From: an uncultured Erysipelotrichaceae bacterium
GTDB taxonomy: Bacteria; Bacillota_I; Bacilli_A; Erysipelotrichales; Erysipelotrichaceae
Length of the DNA stretch: 32,290 nt
Assembly (NCBI GenBank): GCA_944326095.1
Contig: CALVCO010000014.1
Span: 1-32,290, forward strand
Reading direction: 5' to 3'
Below are positions 32,268 to 32,290 of the stretch, one piece after another. The notes below the pieces were generated by a model that worked only from the letters and a program-made list of their open reading frames with translations, was not told where the DNA came from and ran no database searches. The position numbers and the translations under genes were made by a program. Within the stretch, counting starts at the first letter, position 1, and the number at the start of each line of letters is the position of its first letter.

Positions 32268-32290
32268 TATAATTGATTTGTCTGAAAGGA
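32268..32290 (+). promoter_or_regulatory. Promoter -10 and ribosome site of a gene beyond the window
   Basis: TATAAT at 32268-32273 and GAAAGGA at 32284-32290 at the very edge indicate a plus-strand gene starting just after the window. The -35 is not clear. The stretch 32196-32267 holds no gene. Confidence 0.4.

Noticed and set aside
1-32290. CRISPR arrays, tRNA or rRNA genes, oriC DnaA-box clusters, prophage blocks
   Set aside because: I looked for repeat-spacer patterns, tRNA-like cloverleafs, TTATCCACA clusters and phage structural genes and saw none that could be supported.

Overview
The window is AT-rich, low-GC Bacillota DNA. Strong AGGAGG-type ribosome sites, a T-box serine leader, a small SRP RNA beside tadA, and a dnaX-ybaB-recR block all fit a Firmicute. 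Protein style and gene content suggest an Erysipelotrichia/Coprobacillaceae-like gut anaerobe; this lineage call is inference, since no rRNA gene is present. Two exact parS sites (TGTTTCACGTGAAACA) flank serS, and serS, SRP RNA, dnaX, recR, mnmG and metG are all present, so this is probably core chromosome fairly near the origin of replication.

Layout. 1-371: non-coding, with a possible IS200/IS605-type end and a terminator. 372-3226: a small membrane protein, then an operon of a PII-like protein, a CPA2 Na+(K+)/H+ antiporter and an esterase. 3312-4063 (minus): a DUF4160 gene with an apparent frameshift and a DUF2442-HTH gene behind a palindromic operator, resembling a toxin-antitoxin pair. 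4081-4962 (minus): a lipoprotein, divergent from the T-box-controlled serS. 5011-11549: serS, SRP RNA, tadA, then dnaX-ybaB-recR-fhs. 11540-15167: a metal-efflux locus, with ArsR and AraC regulators on the minus strand and a stand-alone HMA protein plus a P1B-type ATPase on the plus strand, around one shared palindromic operator. 15201-16338: a hypothetical protein, then a scar where a Fic gene start is joined to the 3' half of an HdeD-like gene. 16367-17924 (minus): a split ThrE-type exporter and a zinc-ribbon membrane protein. 18012-23520: an operon of an EVE-like protein, mnmG, an ArsC/Spx-like protein, an unknown protein and a DUF885 lipoprotein. 23595-25373: a membrane GGDEF protein and a TPR-like membrane protein. 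25393-25593 (minus): a cold-shock protein. 25874-30146: metG-nadK-PTS EIIC. 30268-32195: a MATE transporter divergent from an Lrp/AsnC regulator. The right edge holds a promoter and ribosome site for a gene outside the window.

The most striking observation is that a 30-bp perfect palindrome with the parS core sits inside the serS T-box leader, just before the antiterminator. One stretch could therefore act both as a ParB-binding DNA site and as a riboswitch hairpin. A second parS lies directly after the serS stop codon. Other points of interest are the DUF4160 gene broken at a seven-A run, the PII-like/antiporter pairing, an EVE-like protein leading an mnmG operon, and a PTS permease whose EIIB domain lacks the usual cysteine context.
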